From assembly GCF_030814955.1 (NCBI RefSeq), contig NZ_JAUSWB010000009.1:1-64000 (forward strand): DNA of 64,000 nt, given 5' to 3'. The translations under genes were made by a program, and so were the position numbers. The notes under the pieces are model-generated. The model saw only the letters and a list, made by a program, of their open reading frames with translations, ran no database searches and was not told where the DNA came from. Origin of the DNA: Planomicrobium stackebrandtii (GTDB lineage: Bacteria > Bacillota > Bacilli > Bacillales_A > Planococcaceae). Of the stretch, positions 63,684 through 64,000 are shown in pieces. The number at the start of each line of letters is the position of its first letter. Position 1 is the first letter of the stretch.

Positions 63684-64000
63684 ATGTATTCTATAATAAG
63701 CAGGGAATTGGCGATGTGCTGCTGGTTCAACTGCAAACAGAAACTCCTGAAAAAATCCATCCTGAGCAATCGGGAGACGTAACATTAATTAAAGATGAAA
63801 ACGGCACAATTGCCGGGTTCAATTTATTCAATGCTTCAAGCTACACAGAGCTTCCGGAAGGGGAGCAAGTTGAACTGTCAGAAGGGCTTGTGACTTCTTT
63901 GCAGAACGCTCTTGCGAAAAACGATATTGATATTACATTGGAAGTGGATTTCTCACCGAAATTTGTCGTGGGCTTTGTGGAAGCAAAAGAAAAGCATCCA
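63680..64000 (+). CDS. ytpR: YtpR, tRNA-binding domain protein (5' part, cut by window end)
   Basis: The frame stays open from ATG at 63680 to the window end, giving 107 residues: MNVFYNKQGIGDVLLVQLQT, then NLFNASSYTELPEGEQVEL, and VDFSPKFVVGFVEAKEKHP. That last block starts the PheRS beta-like (EMAP/OB-fold) tRNA-binding domain. The ATG overlaps the ytpQ stop. Confidence 0.88.
   Translation, partial: MNVFYNKQGIGDVLLVQLQTETPEKIHPEQSGDVTLIKDENGTIAGFNLFNASSYTELPEGEQVELSEGLVTSLQNALAKNDIDITLEVDFSPKFVVGFVEAKEKHP

Overview
The window looks like a chromosomal segment of a Planococcaceae member (Planococcus/Planomicrobium-like, order Bacillales). The evidence is the B. subtilis-type tRNA array behind an rRNA operon, the order menA | menF-D-H-B-E-C, the neighbours dps, ytkD, pckA, metK, ytoA, ytpA, leuS, murJ (ytgP), ytzE, pepV, ytlP, ytlR, trmB, ytnP, ytoP, ytpP, ytpQ and ytpR, strong AGGAGG ribosome-binding sites, frequent GTG/TTG starts, and typical Firmicutes RNA switches (S-box, T-box, guanidine-I, yybP-ykoY). 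This assignment comes from gene content and order as I know them; no database search was possible.

Layout. 1-2235: the 3' end of 23S rRNA, 5S rRNA and 20 tandem tRNA genes, closed by a terminator. 2249-11710: a DMT-family exporter, menA, and the divergent menaquinone operon menFDHBEC. 11873-16632: a stand-alone AAA ATPase, a MOSC protein, a Zur-type zinc-uptake lipoprotein with a histidine-rich repeat, yidD, dps with a likely SigB promoter, ytkD and a hydrolase. 16709-22081: pckA, then metK behind a SAM-I riboswitch and a long repeat-filled leader, then ytoA and a ytpA homologue that lacks its catalytic serine.

22100-43900 is an accessory-looking block that interrupts the yt* backbone. It carries a luciferase-like monooxygenase, czrA-czcD (Zn/Co efflux), a threonine-aldolase-like enzyme, a WYL regulator with a divergent quinone oxidoreductase, a guanidine-I riboswitch with an SMR pair, marR-paiA-paiB, arsR-arsB-arsC plus a small CX5R phosphatase, a HAD dehalogenase, a Mn-riboswitch-controlled TerC protein, an LTA synthase, a degenerate serine recombinase, a SulP transporter with a universal stress protein, a CopB-type copper ATPase and an orphan lipoprotein. 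Most modules export or detoxify metals and small cations, and many carry their own sensor and a visible operator or riboswitch.

43930-64000 returns to backbone genes: ytqB-ytqA, scoAB, T-box-controlled leuS, an HI0933-type flavoprotein with a small membrane protein, murJ-ytzG, ytzE, pepV-dat, ytlP-ytlR-trmB-ytnP, ytzB, ytoP, a DUF84 protein, a lipoprotein, ytpP, ytpQ and the start of ytpR, cut by the window end.

No CRISPR array, prophage, insertion sequence with transposase, or recognisable defence island was seen. The least explained signals are a family of short inverted-repeat elements (three copies), tandem repeats between the S-box and metK, a structured leader before the LLM monooxygenase, a putative coupled leader peptide, the serine-less YtpA homologue and the arginine-less recombinase.
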